Notes: generated by a model from the sequence alone, not told the origin. Shown: positions 48,896 through 61,088, numbered from the stretch's first letter. The stretch: 64,000 bases of DNA from Armillaria gallica (GCA_037576215.1 JBANDB010000001.1:3844001-3908000), one strand, 5' to 3'. Program-made: numbers and translations.

Positions 48896-51638
48896 TTATA
48901 TTACAACAGTATCATCCTCTGCGGGTTCCTGGACGGATAGAAGGGAATCAAGTTCTTTCAGCCGTTTCTCCCATACATCAACTTCCTTCAGTTTGTTCTC
49001 CAGTGTGATTATCTCTCTGTCGATACCCACACGTTCCTCCGCCGTACCCACGCGCGTCAAAGTCCAACTACCCGTTCCATCACCGTGCAATGTCAGCAAT
49101 CGCGTATGATATTTCGACAGTGATGGACTGAATGAATCATTAATATCGGGTTGCTAGCCTGGAGTACGACACGTACCGTAAGGATATGGTGATCAAATTG
49201 ATGCCTTGGGCCTTGAGATGTTCGTACATACGTCCTTCAACGTCACTAGACACGGCGCTCGTACATTCTAAAACAACATCAGAAACCAGAGTCATTCGTC
49301 ACAGTACTCAAAGCACGTACCGTCCAAAATTGCGAACTCGGGCTTATGATAGAAAACCCGGGCCAGACTCATCTACGGGAGTGGTCAATGTCAGCCTCCG
49401 GACTACGCATAAATGATACGTCACCGACCCGTTGCTTCTCGCCCCCGCTCAACACATCTCTCCACTCCTTCCTCGTCGTCCATCCGCCCTCTCTTTCGGG
49501 CAGATACGCAAGATACACCATCTCCAAGATATTCCTCAAATCCTTCTCAGTCTTTCCTGACTCCAAAAACTCCGCATACGAGTGTGGGTAAATCATTTGC
49601 TCAAGAAGACTTCCTGTCACCATATAAGCTCGTTGAGGTACCACAAACACGCCCGGGTGGTCTCCGCAATTCTTGGGACGCTTAACCTGGGAGTTCGCAC
49701 CTTGCGGCGCCCACAATCCAGCTAGTACACGTGCAACAGCAGTCTTTCCAACGCCATTACTCCCAGTAATCATGAGATGTTCCCCTTCCTGTAAGATCAG
49801 AGAGAGATCTTTGACGAGCGGTGCAGTCTCCTTCTCCGTCTCCGATGAGTCAAGCATCTTGTTGGTCGACGGAATTCTAACGTCCACATGAGAGAGTTCA
49901 ATGGTATCGTCTAGTTCACTGGTCGCGGAAGGCAGGGGTGGTAGGTTATGTAGTGTCGAAAAGAGTGTGTAAAGTCGCGTTGTAAGGCCCGCTAGCTCTA
50001 ACAAGTCTTTGTACGCATACATGAGCCTGCCTCCGGCATCAGCAAGGGAAACAAGTAGACGTCGGTTGGAAATATAGCCTGTGATAATATAATGAGACTT
50101 CGGGATATCAGTGAAATCCAGGTTGACCCACTTTCTGTTCGATTAGCCACGGCATTTCCTTCCTCCACAGAGTCGAGCTTCTCGTGCTGAGCGCGCCGTC
50201 GCCTTCGCGTGTACAGAAGAGGCACTGCGATGAGCACATATCCTGCAGCTGACCACAGGTACTTGATGACAAAGTCCTCCGTCCATTCGTAAGCTATGCG
50301 GATCTGAAAAAAGTCATTGTAATAGGTGGCCTCTCAAAGCCGATCCTGTGCTCACTTTGTAAATTGAATTCACATGCTTGATTAACCGCATGTACGCGGC
50401 CGTAAGAATGCTCCTTTCACGAGCCCCGCCATCATAGAACCTATCCAGTCAAGTCAGGGCAAAGATAGTAAAGGACCAGACCACGAGACTAACGCGACTT
50501 CTTCGCTTTCCCGTCCGACTCTTCCCATCCCTGCTCGATACTCGCCTTCGAGGCGAGCTTCAACAGCAGCAAGTTTACCAAAAGCTGGTGTGACCGCACG
50601 GAGGATTGCCACGGTTGCGTAGTAGTTGCAGAATAGCAGCACTGTCCCCCGAGCTCCTAGGGATCGGGAAAGTTGACTTGTGAATAAGAAAAGGTCGAGT
50701 GAGGGTTTCAGGACATTCCCGTATAACACCGACAATGACTCTGCCCAGGACTCTACATCAGCAGTGATGTACTGATCCACACCTTCGAGACCAGATCGGT
50801 AGAACCGCAGGTCCGGGTAAGAGGAAAGATAGAGGTCATTGGTATAGCGCGTCAACCGCGATCGCAGCCTGAGTGAGAGTTTTGATTGAAGATGTCGGAT
50901 CTGTTCGGATGAGAAATGTTGTCTTGGAAGAGAAGAGAGAGCTTACCATTGAGTTTGTATATGTACTAGGTATTGCGAGTAGGAACCACAAAACAAGGCC
51001 TCTGAGAAAACCTCTAGCATCCGCCCGTACCTTGATACAATGATAAGAGGTGAAACTACGTTTGCATTGTGGCACGTACTAGATCCCTAACAATGATCCC
51101 ATCTAACCTCGCGACAGCAATGCTGAGGACCGTTCGCGACACCAAAAAGAAGGAATGCAAGGCGACGATGAAAGCCTCCTTGGACCGGAACGAGGGAATA
51201 GCTATTCGAAACAAAATTGCGCGTAGCTGACGGAAGAAGGTCAAGTCGATATTCGGTTTTGTGGAGGGTGGTAGAAGAGGAAAGTAAGGCGCGTCTGAAG
51301 CGAACTTGGATTGAGGCGTTGGCTTGACATTGACCTACGTGGCACTCAGCACTCAGCAACGCTATGCAGACCTTACTGGAAAATCTCACCCTGGACACCT
51401 CTTCACGATACGGAACGAGCAGAGTCTTGCTGCCGTCGTCCTCCTTCACATACACCTCTTGCAGGACACGCAGGAGTTCTTCCTGCGACAGGCGCTTCCT
51501 TTTGACGACCACGCGTAGTTTCGCTAGAGTTTCCTTGGGGATTTCAGTCAACCTGGACCGAAGTACGAGGACGACGGCCAGTACGAGAATCGAAGTCCGT
51601 CGAGATGGCCATCGTATAGGCTTGGAGAAGATAGCCAT
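48896..51638 (-). CDS. Peroxisomal ABC half-transporter (ABCD/PXA type)
   Basis: Half-transporter of the peroxisomal membrane that imports long-chain acyl-CoA for beta-oxidation. The N-terminus MAIFSKPIRWPSRRTSILVL precedes the PF06472 membrane domain with YLSSYPDLRFYRSGLEGVDQ, and the EAA-like ESEEVAFYDGGARERSIL formed across an intron. The nucleotide-binding domain has Walker A ITGSNGVGKTAVARVLAGLW, the Q-loop VFVVPQRAYMVTGSLLEQMI, signature DVLSGGEKQRVG and Walker B AILDECTSAVSSDVEG. The end is a coiled-coil-like LENKLKEVDVWEKRLKELDS. About 750 residues, typical for one half of a heterodimer. The ATG at 51638 is the first in frame; the frame is open further upstream without an ATG. All ATP-site motifs are intact. 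Confidence 0.93.
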
Positions 51639-51835
51639 ACTCCGGTGGGGACCACCGACAACAGTGGTGACGGTAAGAGACAAGAAAGGTTGAGGGCGGG
51701 CTGGGGTAAGCAGGTCAAGACATCAATCAGGTCAAACACTGTGGGGTCATCGTGCTGGCATATGGCAATCGTACAGTAGTAGCATGTGAAATTCTTTTAT
51801 CAATAAGATTAGATCGGATCAAAATTACAATCTTT

Positions 51836-52611
51836 TCAAATAACTGTCGACGTCGAGTTCACTGTCGAATTCACCCCCACGAAGCTCCAGTGCTGGGTAT
51901 AGGTTCCATCCGTAGGCATCAATTTGACCGTCACAGTATTTGGGGAAGCCTAAGTTTCATCAGACTCAGTCAACGAACGCATCATTAAATCTACTTACAC
52001 CATACTCAGAGGCCACAGTCCATGCCAAATCGGTGTTGGGGTACTTGATCTGTAAAATAAAATGTAAGGCCATTGAGAACAAATACAGGAGAGGCACTTA
52101 CAGCATAGTACCCATCTCCAACGGATTCGATCGTGAAAGTCGTGGCGTACAACGCATTGTCAGTGATAACAGGCGATTGCTAAATTCCCGTCAGCTAGTT
52201 AGGACATCCAATGATTCACCACCGACCTCGCAGTTTTCAGTAGATGCCGATCCGGAGAAGCTCGAGTTCCCGAAAGTGTAACCAGAATCGCTTTGCGCAA
52301 TTTGCCACTATGAAAAGGTTCAGGCAAAAGCTTCCCATTGAAGGCGTGAAAACTCACAGCAGTGGTCGGTGGAGACGATGCGTTTGCGGGAACGGTCGGT
52401 GCGTACAAGGTCTGGTACATGCGGTCTGATTTCAGTGAGCCACCAGTCGCATTGCGATTGAAGATCTGATACAGCCCCGGCGTAATCTAAGCACGGTGCG
52501 ATGAGCTCTCGCTCCCTTTCACTGAAAGGGGGAAAAAACACATACATCCGAGTCAGCAGCATGAACACAAGCGACAGCAGCAGCAGCAATCAGGGAGAGG
52601 AGGAACACCAT
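51836..52611 (-). CDS. Secreted ricin-B-type (beta-trefoil) lectin-like protein
   Basis: Small secreted protein of about 170 residues. Exon 1 encodes a signal peptide (MVFLLSLIAAAAVACVHAA). The mature part opens ITPGLYQIFNRNATGGSLKS and continues through short exons with WQIAQSDSGYTFGNSS, TFTIESVGDGYYAIKYPN and LAWTVASEYG, ending QHWSFVGV then Asn-rich NSTVNSTST. This spacing of Gx(Y/F)xI, W and Q-x-W elements is that of fungal ricin-B-fold proteins, which bind sugars; no catalytic toxin chain is present. Sugar binding is inferred. Five exons with introns of about 50-60 nt. Confidence 0.62.
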
Positions 52612-52647
52612 GGCGTTGACAGAAGATCAAACGGACAGTCACCTCCA

Positions 52648-52655
52648 TATTTATA
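52648..52655 (-). promoter_or_regulatory. TATA box of the beta-trefoil protein gene
   Basis: TATAAATA on the minus strand lies about 37-44 nt before the ATG at 52611. Confidence 0.5.
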
Positions 52656-54452
52656 GGCTTCCAAAAATTTCGGATGTAAAACGGATAGCCATATTATGGA
52701 ATAACAATTCAACAGTGGCGTTCACAAGGGCATAAGATCGCCGTCCATGGAAGCGCGTTTGATGACTGTTTGATGAGTGCAACCGATCAGTTATATGTAC
52801 CGACAAAATAAACGAGTACGTGAGAAGACAAAGTGCATCGGAAATGGATGCTTAGAGGTCTCGGACATTACAAGCCGTGGGGTGACTCCGAGTACAGAAG
52901 AGATATTAGGCTTGATGAACACATGCATATCTCATATGGGCGGAAATCAAAAAGTAGACTCGTAAGATCGCAGTTAAGTCGCGCGCTTCTGAAATGTTTC
53001 AGGTCACAGGTGAGCCAAGCAAATATGCGCTAATGTGATATCACATAGAAGTGCTACCATCGTTCTTGGTCTGAAAATATGATATTGCCACCTTCAGGCT
53101 TCTCGTCGTCGGTTGCAGGGCCAGCGTTGAAGAGCATAATGAATGAGTACCTAATACTTTATTAACTTACGCATGTCTCTTAAACGCCATTACTAGAAGG
53201 ATAGCATGGAAGAAAGAGGAACGAACGCGAAGTGAACGCCACAAATGACGGTCGTTAAGCAAATCAGAACAGGCCGAGACCATCTTAGTCAATGGACCGA
53301 CCGCCGCGTGCATGTCGAACGCGTCAGAATCATACTTTAACCTGTACCCTAGATATCTCCGATAGTCGATGTCCAGCGGAAGAAATCTGAGGAACATGGT
53401 CTTCGGCTTCGAATGCATTCAAAGAAGTCCAATGCTAGGTACATCCATTCCATGGTCCCAGAGACTCGAGGTGTGATCGTCATGCTCAGCATCAGAAATA
53501 TCGCCGAGCCATGTCGACCCAAGCACTGAGCAGATGGAACACACAATATTTATGTGTACCGATCGTACGCAAGAATTGACGTTCGCTTGTCAGACCGCCA
53601 AGGCATAGGCGCCCGTCCGCTTCCAACGTCGTAATAACCGTGAATCTCAGCACTAGCCGATACACACTACACCACCGAAGGTCACCCGTGTGCCCCAAAA
53701 GAAAATCTGTTCAAGACGCGCTTTGTTTGGACAGGGAACCAAAGCAAAGCAATGAGCAGTATCAAGAGAAAGTTGGTCAAGCCTCTAGCACCTCGAAGTC
53801 AGATATAAACTCAAGCATGGCCTAGGGTTTCGCGTACCGACGCAAACACTCGATATGGTGTGCAGCAAGCACAGTCGCGTCGTCATATCAACTATACGGC
53901 GATCAATAACTGGTGAGTAGCGAGCTCGAAATACCGAACCGACGTAGGCACCGCCATACACCCACACCCGAGTAGGCGGAAAGTGTCGAACAAGTGAATC
54001 TCCGACCCAGAACATATCACGGAGAGATGCGTGTGTCAGTCGACCTCGTGTCTAGCCCGATAAACCTGGCGCCCGTACCTAATACCCGGTCAGCAGAAGC
54101 TTTGGAAAGATGTCTGAAGCTTGCGCAGTCCTTGGCGCATGGAGTTCTTGACGTCGTAGATGACTACGAAGGAATGGAAGCAAACTTAAGGGGAAAGGAA
54201 AACGGCGCGTAAACATCGTAAAATCGGAGGAAAGGTTGAAGAGGGGATGATAGCAATGAGGAAGGACGCGCCGTATTGGTCCACGACGAATGTGTACGCT
54301 GAGCTAGCCTGGGTATTATCACTACTTCAAAGTATCCTGTCCAATATCGCAGGAACCCTTAATTGAAGTCTCTCCTGTGTGAGTTACATACATCTGCTCA
54401 TAGGACTAAAGGTCCAATTTAAATAACTTGACCTAGTTGGATCGCTCCATCC
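52656..54452. other. Decayed stretch with protein-like fragments
   Basis: No intact gene. Minus-strand frames between 53167 and 54015 contain protein-like pieces, such as MFLRFLPLDIDYRRYLGYRL, LLNDRHLWRSLRVRSSFFHA and RRIVDMTTRLCLLHTISSVC, in different frames without good splice joins. On the plus strand a short frame starting MRVSVDLVSSPINL (54027-54212) has a helical look. They suggest one or more decayed genes; I cannot name the family. Confidence 0.35.
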
Positions 54453-55276
54453 TTACCCGCTCCCACTTGCGCGATCACTATCCGAACCGATTCCTCGGTC
54501 ATGCGGATGGAAGATGTGCCTTAAGAGGAACTTCAAAAGGCCGCCGGAATAGGCGTTCTCCTTTGGAAAGATCTTGTCGAACTCCCGGCTATACTTGGCT
54601 AACGCACTCTCTGTAAAAAAGACAGGAGGCGGTACAGTAGTTGCCGGGTAATCGACCAAGTCGCATATGTTCACATGAACTCTTCTTATGACCTATATGT
54701 GCCCTGCTTGAGACTGGGCAAGCGCAGGAAGATTGCCAAGAACACATACCGCTCTGCATGCTTCAATATTATCCGGTACGTTCCCGCCGCCCACCAGCCC
54801 ACATAGTCTCTGCCACGCTTGAAGGTCGTTCACATCGGCACCATATATATCGTTGAATTGTTGGGCAATAGCATCACGTAGGGCGCCAAGTGCCTCGCGC
54901 TTCACGCGTTTACCCCAGCCAAATTGGCTGGACATCTCCCAGAATTGAGACATCGTCTCTCTGCTCTGACCATATGGATACTCCGGGTATCGTGCGAAGA
55001 ACGCTTCGATGGGCGCTGGTGGCCGTGTGCTGATAACGTTCTGAACACCACCGTTAAGTGTTCCAATACCCAAGTAAAACCTGCGCGTCAACTCTATGAA
55101 CTGCGCCAGCATGATATGCCTGCATTGATTATAATATGAGACTGTCAACTGTTGGGCCAAGATAATGTCCATGGGCGTAATTGATGGAACGCCACTTTGT
55201 TTTCTGTTTCTCTGGAAGAAGATTGCATCAGGCCAAGTGAGAATTGAAGTAATGGGAGACAGACCCTCGACGACAT
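54453..55276 (-). CDS. Array paralogue 1 of a small fungal family
   Basis: Unknown function; a family widespread in mushroom genomes. Tiny first exon MSSR, then the N-terminal module PIEAFFARYPEYPYGQSRET, FWEMSSQFGWGKRVKREALG, DAIAQQFNDIYGADVNDLQA and WQRLCGLVGGGNVPDNIEAC. A single intron follows ACRA. The C-terminal module reads VIRRVHVNICDLVDYPATTV, then FPKENAYSGGLLKFLLRHIF. It carries an N-terminal insert of about 60 residues (ITPMDIILAQQLTV...QNVISTRPPA) absent from its neighbours, and a short Ser/Gly/Asp tail ending DSDRASGSG. It is the leftmost of four same-strand copies. Confidence 0.65.
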
Positions 55277-55816
55277 GGTGGCAGAGAAGGTAGAACGGAG
55301 ACATCGGCTGACCTTCCTTACCTTCCCTTGCGCCGGGTGGCCAAATTAAAAAAGCTCCCAGGCCCCTTCTGTGTCAGACAAACTTTAGTTCAAGATGGTT
55401 TGGTTGCGCATTGAAAGCAATCATCAGTCGAAGCATCAGATAAGCAGAGCCAGCCATAAACGGAGTGGCGAAGTAAAGCAAAAGAATTCCAGTGCACTAA
55501 AAGAGAACATCGGTGTCAAGCAAGTACCTGTATCGCTGTGAATGACAAACCTTGAAGGCGGGCTGTGCGGCTTCCCACGTGGAAGTCCCATATCGGGAAC
55601 TCACCTTCCAAAGAGTCGAGTTCAGCCTGAGCGGCCTGACTAGGACTTTGTGCCGGTATGCACACCACACCGTCCTATCCGTGTGTCGTCTTTCAAAGCC
55701 CCTGTATTCATCAAGTTTTACATGTACAAAATGTTTTTCTGGAAATGTGAATCGTAGAAATAACAGTAAAGTTGGTCAACAAGCAATCGAGAAAAGACGG
55801 ATAGTTCCTTATCGCT

Positions 55817-56545
55817 TCAAGGCATTTCTTCAGCAGCCCTACTATTCGACGCTCTACCCCTTCTTCCACCACGCCCTCTTCTTCCGCCCCTTCCCGAGCC
55901 TCCTCGAATCTGCGGCGGACGGAATATCTTCCTCAAGAGGAACTGCAAAAGCCCGCCCGCATATGCATTCTCCTTGGGATAAATCTTGTGATTTGAGCGA
56001 CTGTACTCTGCTAGTTCAACAGCAGTGGAGAACAGAGGAGGCCGAACTTGGGTGGCTGGGTAGTCGACAAGGTCACATATGTTCACAAACACACGCCTGA
56101 TAGCCTACGCAGGACCCCAAATGAGACAAATACACACTGTGGTGAAGCTACCAGTTGGAACTTACGGCTCTGCATGCATTGATATCTTTAGGCATGTCGC
56201 CCTCGCCCACAATCTCCCATAGTCGCTGCCACGCACCCAGATCCCCTGCGTTCCCACCATAGATATCGTTGAACTGCTGGGCTATGGCATCCTGGATCCC
56301 GGAAAGCGCCTCGGTTTTTTTAATATCGTCTCTTAACCAGCCGAATTGACGTATCATGCTCCAGAATTGCTCCATAGTCTCCCCACTAGGATTATATGAA
56401 AACTCTGGGTATTGAGCAAAGAACGCTTGGATTGGCGTCCCAGTTACTGCTGGAGGATCGGCCTGAGTCCTTTTCGTTTTCTTTCTCTGCAGGAAGGATC
56501 AGGATAAGGTAGAATTTTAGAAACCGGACAGACCCTGGGAGGCAT
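55817..56545 (-). CDS. Array paralogue 2 with an RG-rich tail
   Basis: Same two-module family. Exon 1 MPPR splices to RKKTKRTQADPPAV, then TPIQAFFAQYPEFSYNPSGE, MIRQFGWLRDDIKKTEALSG, DAIAQQFNDIYGGNAGDLGA, and WQRLWEIVGEGDMPKDINAC. After one intron come VFVNICDLVDYPATQV and IYPKENAYAGGLLQFLLRKI. The C-terminus is a strong Arg/Gly repeat (RGGSGRGGRRGRGGRRGR) ending RAAEEMP, which suggests RNA or nucleic-acid contact and nuclear location. The start is set by the shared ATG CCN CCN AR|gtctgt pattern of the first exon. About 195 residues. Confidence 0.65.
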
Positions 56546-57664
56546 GCTGGTAGAAGATACAGGATGTCGACTGACGTCCACTGCTCGACGTGATTCGTCT
56601 CAGGGTCACAAGTCCCTTCGACATTCTTCGTTCTCACACGACATTTGCGTTAGGTGCTTCGCTGACTCCTTACCGCTTGCATTCGCTGACTCGCGAGAAA
56701 TTAGACGGTGATCCTGAAACAATGAGAAGGGTATATTCTAGTTTAAAGGTTCCCGGAGAGAACATTAAAGAGGGTATGCGTGAGGCTCCATGCCTGCAAA
56801 AAAATAATTCTACCAAAGCCTTACAAAATGCACGCATACCCTCCTTAACTATCCAATTCGAGCCACTTTGAACACGAATCATCATTATTAATAATAATAA
56901 AGAATGCTTCGCGGAGCAGCTCCTCAAACACCTGAAGAAAATCGCTTTGAAGGGTTCCCATGTTCTGTAAGGCCATCAGAACAATCAAACGATTACATGC
57001 CCCAGATCTACTCGGTTTTGGTGGCGGGACTGTACTTCCCCCCCTCTTGTTGAACGGAGACCGGCAGCTAGAGACAGACCTCGACAGCAGAGTGGTAGAG
57101 AAGGTAGAGCAGAGACGTCGGCTGGTTTCTTCGCCTTCGGTTGGCCCGCGTGGCCGAAAGCTCCCAAACACTTTCTGTGATAGATATACTTTGATTCAAG
57201 ATGGTTTGCTCACTGTGTTGAACGCAGCCAGCAGTCATAAAAGTCATAGTCATACACAAAGAACAGATCTAGAGCCAGCCGTGAACGGAGGAATGAAGGA
57301 AACGAGGGATATCGAAGAGAACATCGGAGTCAAGTTGTAAGTACAGTACCCACGGTGACCGTGACTCGGACCGTTGCGGGGGTTTCCCACGTGGAGGTTC
57401 TCTTGTCGGGCACTCAAATACTCATCTTAATCTCACCTTCCAAAGACGCAGAGTCGAGTGTAGAGCGCCACGTCAATTGGGTATCGTCTTTCAAAGCTCC
57501 AATATCTGGAAAGCCGACATGCATACATTACGTTTGAACGATGAAATCCTGGATGCAGTCCGTACGATAGCAAATTTCTACATCAAAAAAATCTTGAAAA
57601 AATCGAGAACTTGAAAAGACGTACACTACTTTAACACTTAACAGATTTTTTTCCAACAGCTCCA
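56546..57664. repeat. Inter-paralogue spacer, partly duplicated
   Basis: The spacer upstream of copy 2 resembles the one upstream of copy 3. CGAGCCACTTTGAACACGAA occurs at about 56859 and 58698, and AGAACATTA-containing sequence near 56760 matches 58585. A second block (about 57122-57360) resembles 55317-55560 upstream of copy 1, including CAAGATGGTTTG and GAGAACATCGG. The array therefore grew by duplicating units of about 1.8 kb that included the promoters. No other gene is seen. Confidence 0.6.
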
Positions 57665-58340
57665 CTAGTTTGACCCTCTGGCCCTTCTTCCGCTCCTTCC
57701 TGAGCTTCCTCCTTGATTCTGGGACGGGTTGAATATCGTCCTCAAGAGGAACCTCAAAAGCCCGCCTGCTTTCGCATTCTCCTTAGGATAAATTTTGCGA
57801 TTAGAGCGACTGTACTCAGCCAGTTCAGCCACGGTGGCGAACACGGGAGGGCGGACATGAGTGGCTGGGTAATCAACAAGGTCGCATATGTTCACAAATA
57901 CACGCTTGACGGCCTACAGCGACAAATGAGCAAACATACACTATCGTGAAAGTACCAGTTGAAACTTACGGCTCTGCATGCTTTGACATCAGTAGGCATG
58001 TCCCCTTCGCCTACTATCTCCCACAGTCGCTGCCATGCACCAAGATCCTTTGCGTCCCCACCATAGATGTCGGTAAACTGTTGGGCAATAGCGTCTCGGA
58101 TGCCGGAAAGCGCCTCATCTTTTCTAACTTCGTCTCTTATCCATCCGAATTGGCGTATCATGCCCCAAAACTGCTTCATAGTCTCCCCACTAGGATCATA
58201 TGAAAACTCTGGGTATTGAGCAAAGAACGCCTGGATTGGCGTCAACGTTACTGCTGAAGTTCTTGCCCTCGTCCTCTTTTGCTGCACAGAGGATCAGGAT
58301 GGGATCGGATTAAAAAAAGGACACAGACCTTCGGCGGCAT
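57665..58340 (-). CDS. Array paralogue 3
   Basis: Closest relative of copy 2. Exon 1 MPPK joins QKRTRARTSAVTLTPIQAFF, then YPEFSYDPSGETMKQFWGM, IRQFGWIRDEVRKDEALSG, QQFTDIYGGDAKDLGAWQRL and GEGDMPTDVKACRA. After the intron come VFVNICDLVDYPATHV, VAELAEYSRSNRKIYPKENA and GGLLRFLLRTIFNPS. The tail is a shorter RG-type stretch (GRSGRRARGSN). About 180 residues. Reading frame and splice sites are intact. Confidence 0.65.
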
Positions 58341-59333
58341 GCTCAGGGACCAGGGTTGAGATAATTCAGGTGGCTGCAGGACGTTGGCTGAGATCCTTTG
58401 CCTCGACGTAATTCATCTCGGGTTCATAAGAGCCCTCGACATTTTTCACATTGCACGTTCGAGATCGACATGCGTTCAGCGTTTCATTCACTTCCTGCTG
58501 TACGCATTCGCTGGCCAAAAATAAGACGGCAATCCTGAAAGAGTGAGAAGGGCATACTTATTCTAGTCCCAGAAGGTTCCCGAAGAGAACATTAGAAGAT
58601 AAGCGTGCGACTTCGAAGAATGCTTGCAACAAAGAATCTTCTATCCAAGCCTAGAAAACCTGGCAAAAAACACGCACACCCACCTTGGCAATTCAATTCG
58701 AGCCACTTTGAACACGAATCATTATGCGAATATTGAATGAAGAGTCAGACGCCTCAGCGGAGTACTAGGCCCTTAACCTGTAAAGTAACTTTGAAGGGTT
58801 CCCGTGTTCCATACGACCGTCAGAAGATGCTGCGTGGTCAAACGAGTCCAGATTCCTAGCGGATAAGTATCTCAGAGTCTGCTCAATTTGTTCGCAGTAC
58901 TGCACGGCCCTTCCTCGTGTTGTTGCACGAAGTCCGGCAGATATATCTTTTGGAGCGTCAGATCTGTACGACTGCACCCTAGATGAAACACGTCATATGC
59001 TGCTCGGTTTGATTCCTGTTCCTGTGTACTTCGCAGCACGAAGAGAATCACGCTCGCTTTCAAGCTCATCAGTACGCTGGATCCTCCAGCTTGTGAAGCT
59101 GCCGAATCGTACAAGAGGGACTTGGCCAGAGTGATGTTCAATGAGCCTGAGAGCCGAGCCAGGTAAAAGTAAAAAGCTGAGTTTTACTCCACCCACGTGG
59201 TCAACGCTAGATGGAACTTTACCGCTTCCCGACGTACTTAAGTACTTATAAGTACTTCCTCTAGATTCTAACATGCGTATGCTTAGATCATTTCAGAATT
59301 ACATATTGTCCCGGATAACACAAATGTCCACTG
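58341..59333. other. Spacer between array copies 3 and 4
   Basis: The left part (to about 58730) is the duplicated spacer described for 56546-57664. The right part holds no supported gene, although a protein-like minus frame (about 58993-59274) exists without family match. Confidence 0.45.
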
Positions 59334-59992
59334 CTATTTAGCTTCTCCTGTCCCGCTCTCCTCTCCTTCCCCGGATTTTGTTGAACTCTTTCCCCGTTCC
59401 CGCGAGGGATCGAAGATGTTCCTCTGGAGAAGTCTCAACATCTCATGTCCATCTGCAGCCCCTCTGGGGAAAAATTTATAATATGAGCTGAGCGTATACT
59501 CGGATAGTGCGGTCTCAGTGTCGTGGATAGGCAGTGGAACCTTGGTCGCGGGATGATCAACTAGGTCACATATGTTCACATGGACGCTCTTAATCGCCTA
59601 AATGATAAGCTAAGTGAAAAAGAAGCAGTGTACCGCTGCCAGTGACATACCACTTTGCATGCGACAATATCATTTGGTACCATCCCCCGTCGGCTTACTA
59701 CTTTACACAGCCTCTTCCAATCGTGAAGGTCATTGGCGTCCCCCCCATACATCTGGTTGAATTGCTGGACCAGAGCGCTTTGTATTTCGCTGAGTGCCTC
59801 ATGCCTGGTTGTCTTCGTCCATTGGCTGGTCATGTCGTGAAATTGGGCCATCGTCTCTTTGCTCCGGTCATAAGAGAACTGTGGGTATCGGGCAAAGAAT
59901 GCTTGAATCGGGGTTATTGACGAGGTATGGCTCCACCTTCTGCTTCGCTGTAGCGGGGTCAGAATCAGCCAGAATTGAGAAGATGGTGACAT
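59334..59992 (-). CDS. Array paralogue 4, most divergent
   Basis: The same family but further diverged. ITPIQAFFARYPQFSYDRS, MAQFHDMTSQWTKTTRHEAL, VQQFNQMYGGDANDLHDWKR and SRRGMVPNDIVACKV lead, after the intron, to SVHVNICDLVDHPATKV and a C-module where FFPRGAADGHEMLRLLQRNI replaces the usual PKENAxxGGLLxFLLR. The tail is acidic/Ser-rich (STKSGEGEESGTGEAK). The ATG CCN CCN first-exon pattern and its intron are lost. A start at MSPSSQFWLILTPLQRSRRW (59992) reads straight through the old intron region, so the N-terminus is uncertain. Confidence 0.55.
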
Positions 59993-60339
59993 AGTGACGA
60001 ACCGTTTGGGGGAGGCTATTCAAGAATGTGGCAACGAAGCGTCTGCTGAGCCTGTCCATCTTCTCCTGAAGATGTCAGCGAAACATTCCACGGGTTATTA
60101 TAAGAGTATTCCACGCCCTATCCTGTCCCCTACGGTCCCAGGACCTTGTTTCATGATTCCTTCTTATCACATTGAGCTGTAGTTCAGATCAGCGCAGCAC
60201 TTATGTGCACTTCAGATGAATGGAAAAGGGTGGAGAGTTTCAAGGTCCCTGGAGAGAACGTCGAAGGAACATCCAAGCGACTATCGCGTATGCGTCCTGT
60301 TCAGAGTCGACGTAAGAGAAAACATGTCTACAGGTGCGT

Positions 60340-61039
60340 CCGAGCCCAATTAGCCGATGGAGGACAAGGTGATGTATGACCGGAACTTCCTTGCGATGCT
60401 ACCTCGCTCCCACTTGTCCTTGTGCGATAGAACCCAAGCATCGATCTCAGAAACCATCGTAGAGTACAACTTCGCGTTCTTCCACTGTCCTCTTGCTCTC
60501 ATGAAAGCAAAAAGATTCAGCCAAAGGTATCTTAGACGTTAGTCAGAATAGTGCATGCGAAACTAAGAATGGCAAGGCTCGAACTCAACAAAGGTGTTGA
60601 TCGATGTATGGCAAAGTCGTGCATGGGAATTACATTACCGGTGTCACTAAAAGATTTCGTCGTCAGAACTTGCCTCTCTTTCCATTGGATCGATATGAAA
60701 ACTCACTTTTTCGAAATGAAGCAGTGTCAGGCTGTACAGCGCTGTTTGAATATTGAATGGGAACGAAAGCAATGAGCATCACTGCTCGGAATAGATACCA
60801 TAAATTTGAAGAACATGTCAAAGGTGATCATTTCAGATTCAAAAGGGCCGGAGACGTCAAAAAACAGGCGAAAGTCGTGTGAAAAATCTTTGTTCCCGGC
60901 GACAGCATACTACAGATACAAGTTTCAAGCATCAGTATGTGAATGATTCAGAGAAAGATGGCACTCACCCAACATGTGATGACCGCTCAATGGCAAACAG
61001 TGGGCCACACCGGAACCTCCTTGAGCGGCCAATCCCAGG
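60340..61039 (-). pseudogene. Decayed gene fragment, partly repeated at 63.2 kb
   Basis: Protein-like minus-strand blocks: LGLAAQGGSGVAHCLPLSGH before a gtgagt donor (about 61030-60970), then AVAGNKDFSHDFRLFFDVSG followed by EMITFDMFFKF, and after a gap FMRARGQWKNAKLYSTMVSE and DKWERGSIARKFRSYITLS. They do not form a complete frame and I do not recognise the family. The first block and its intron recur at 63244-63359. Confidence 0.35.
60933..61039. repeat. Direct repeat left of the NOL8-like gene
   Basis: Shared features with 63244-63359 include CAGTATGTGAATGA, CAGAGAAAGAT, GATGACCGCTCAA and CCTTGAGCGGCCAATCCCA, in the same order and orientation, with small indels between them. Confidence 0.65.
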
Positions 61040-61088
61040 TAGAGTACAAGGAACATAGTCAAACACGACAATTACCTCAACCAGCTAA

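Noticed and set aside
51311..51693. Plus-strand frames opposite the 5' end of the ABC transporter gene
   Set aside because: Antisense shadows of the transporter's first exons.
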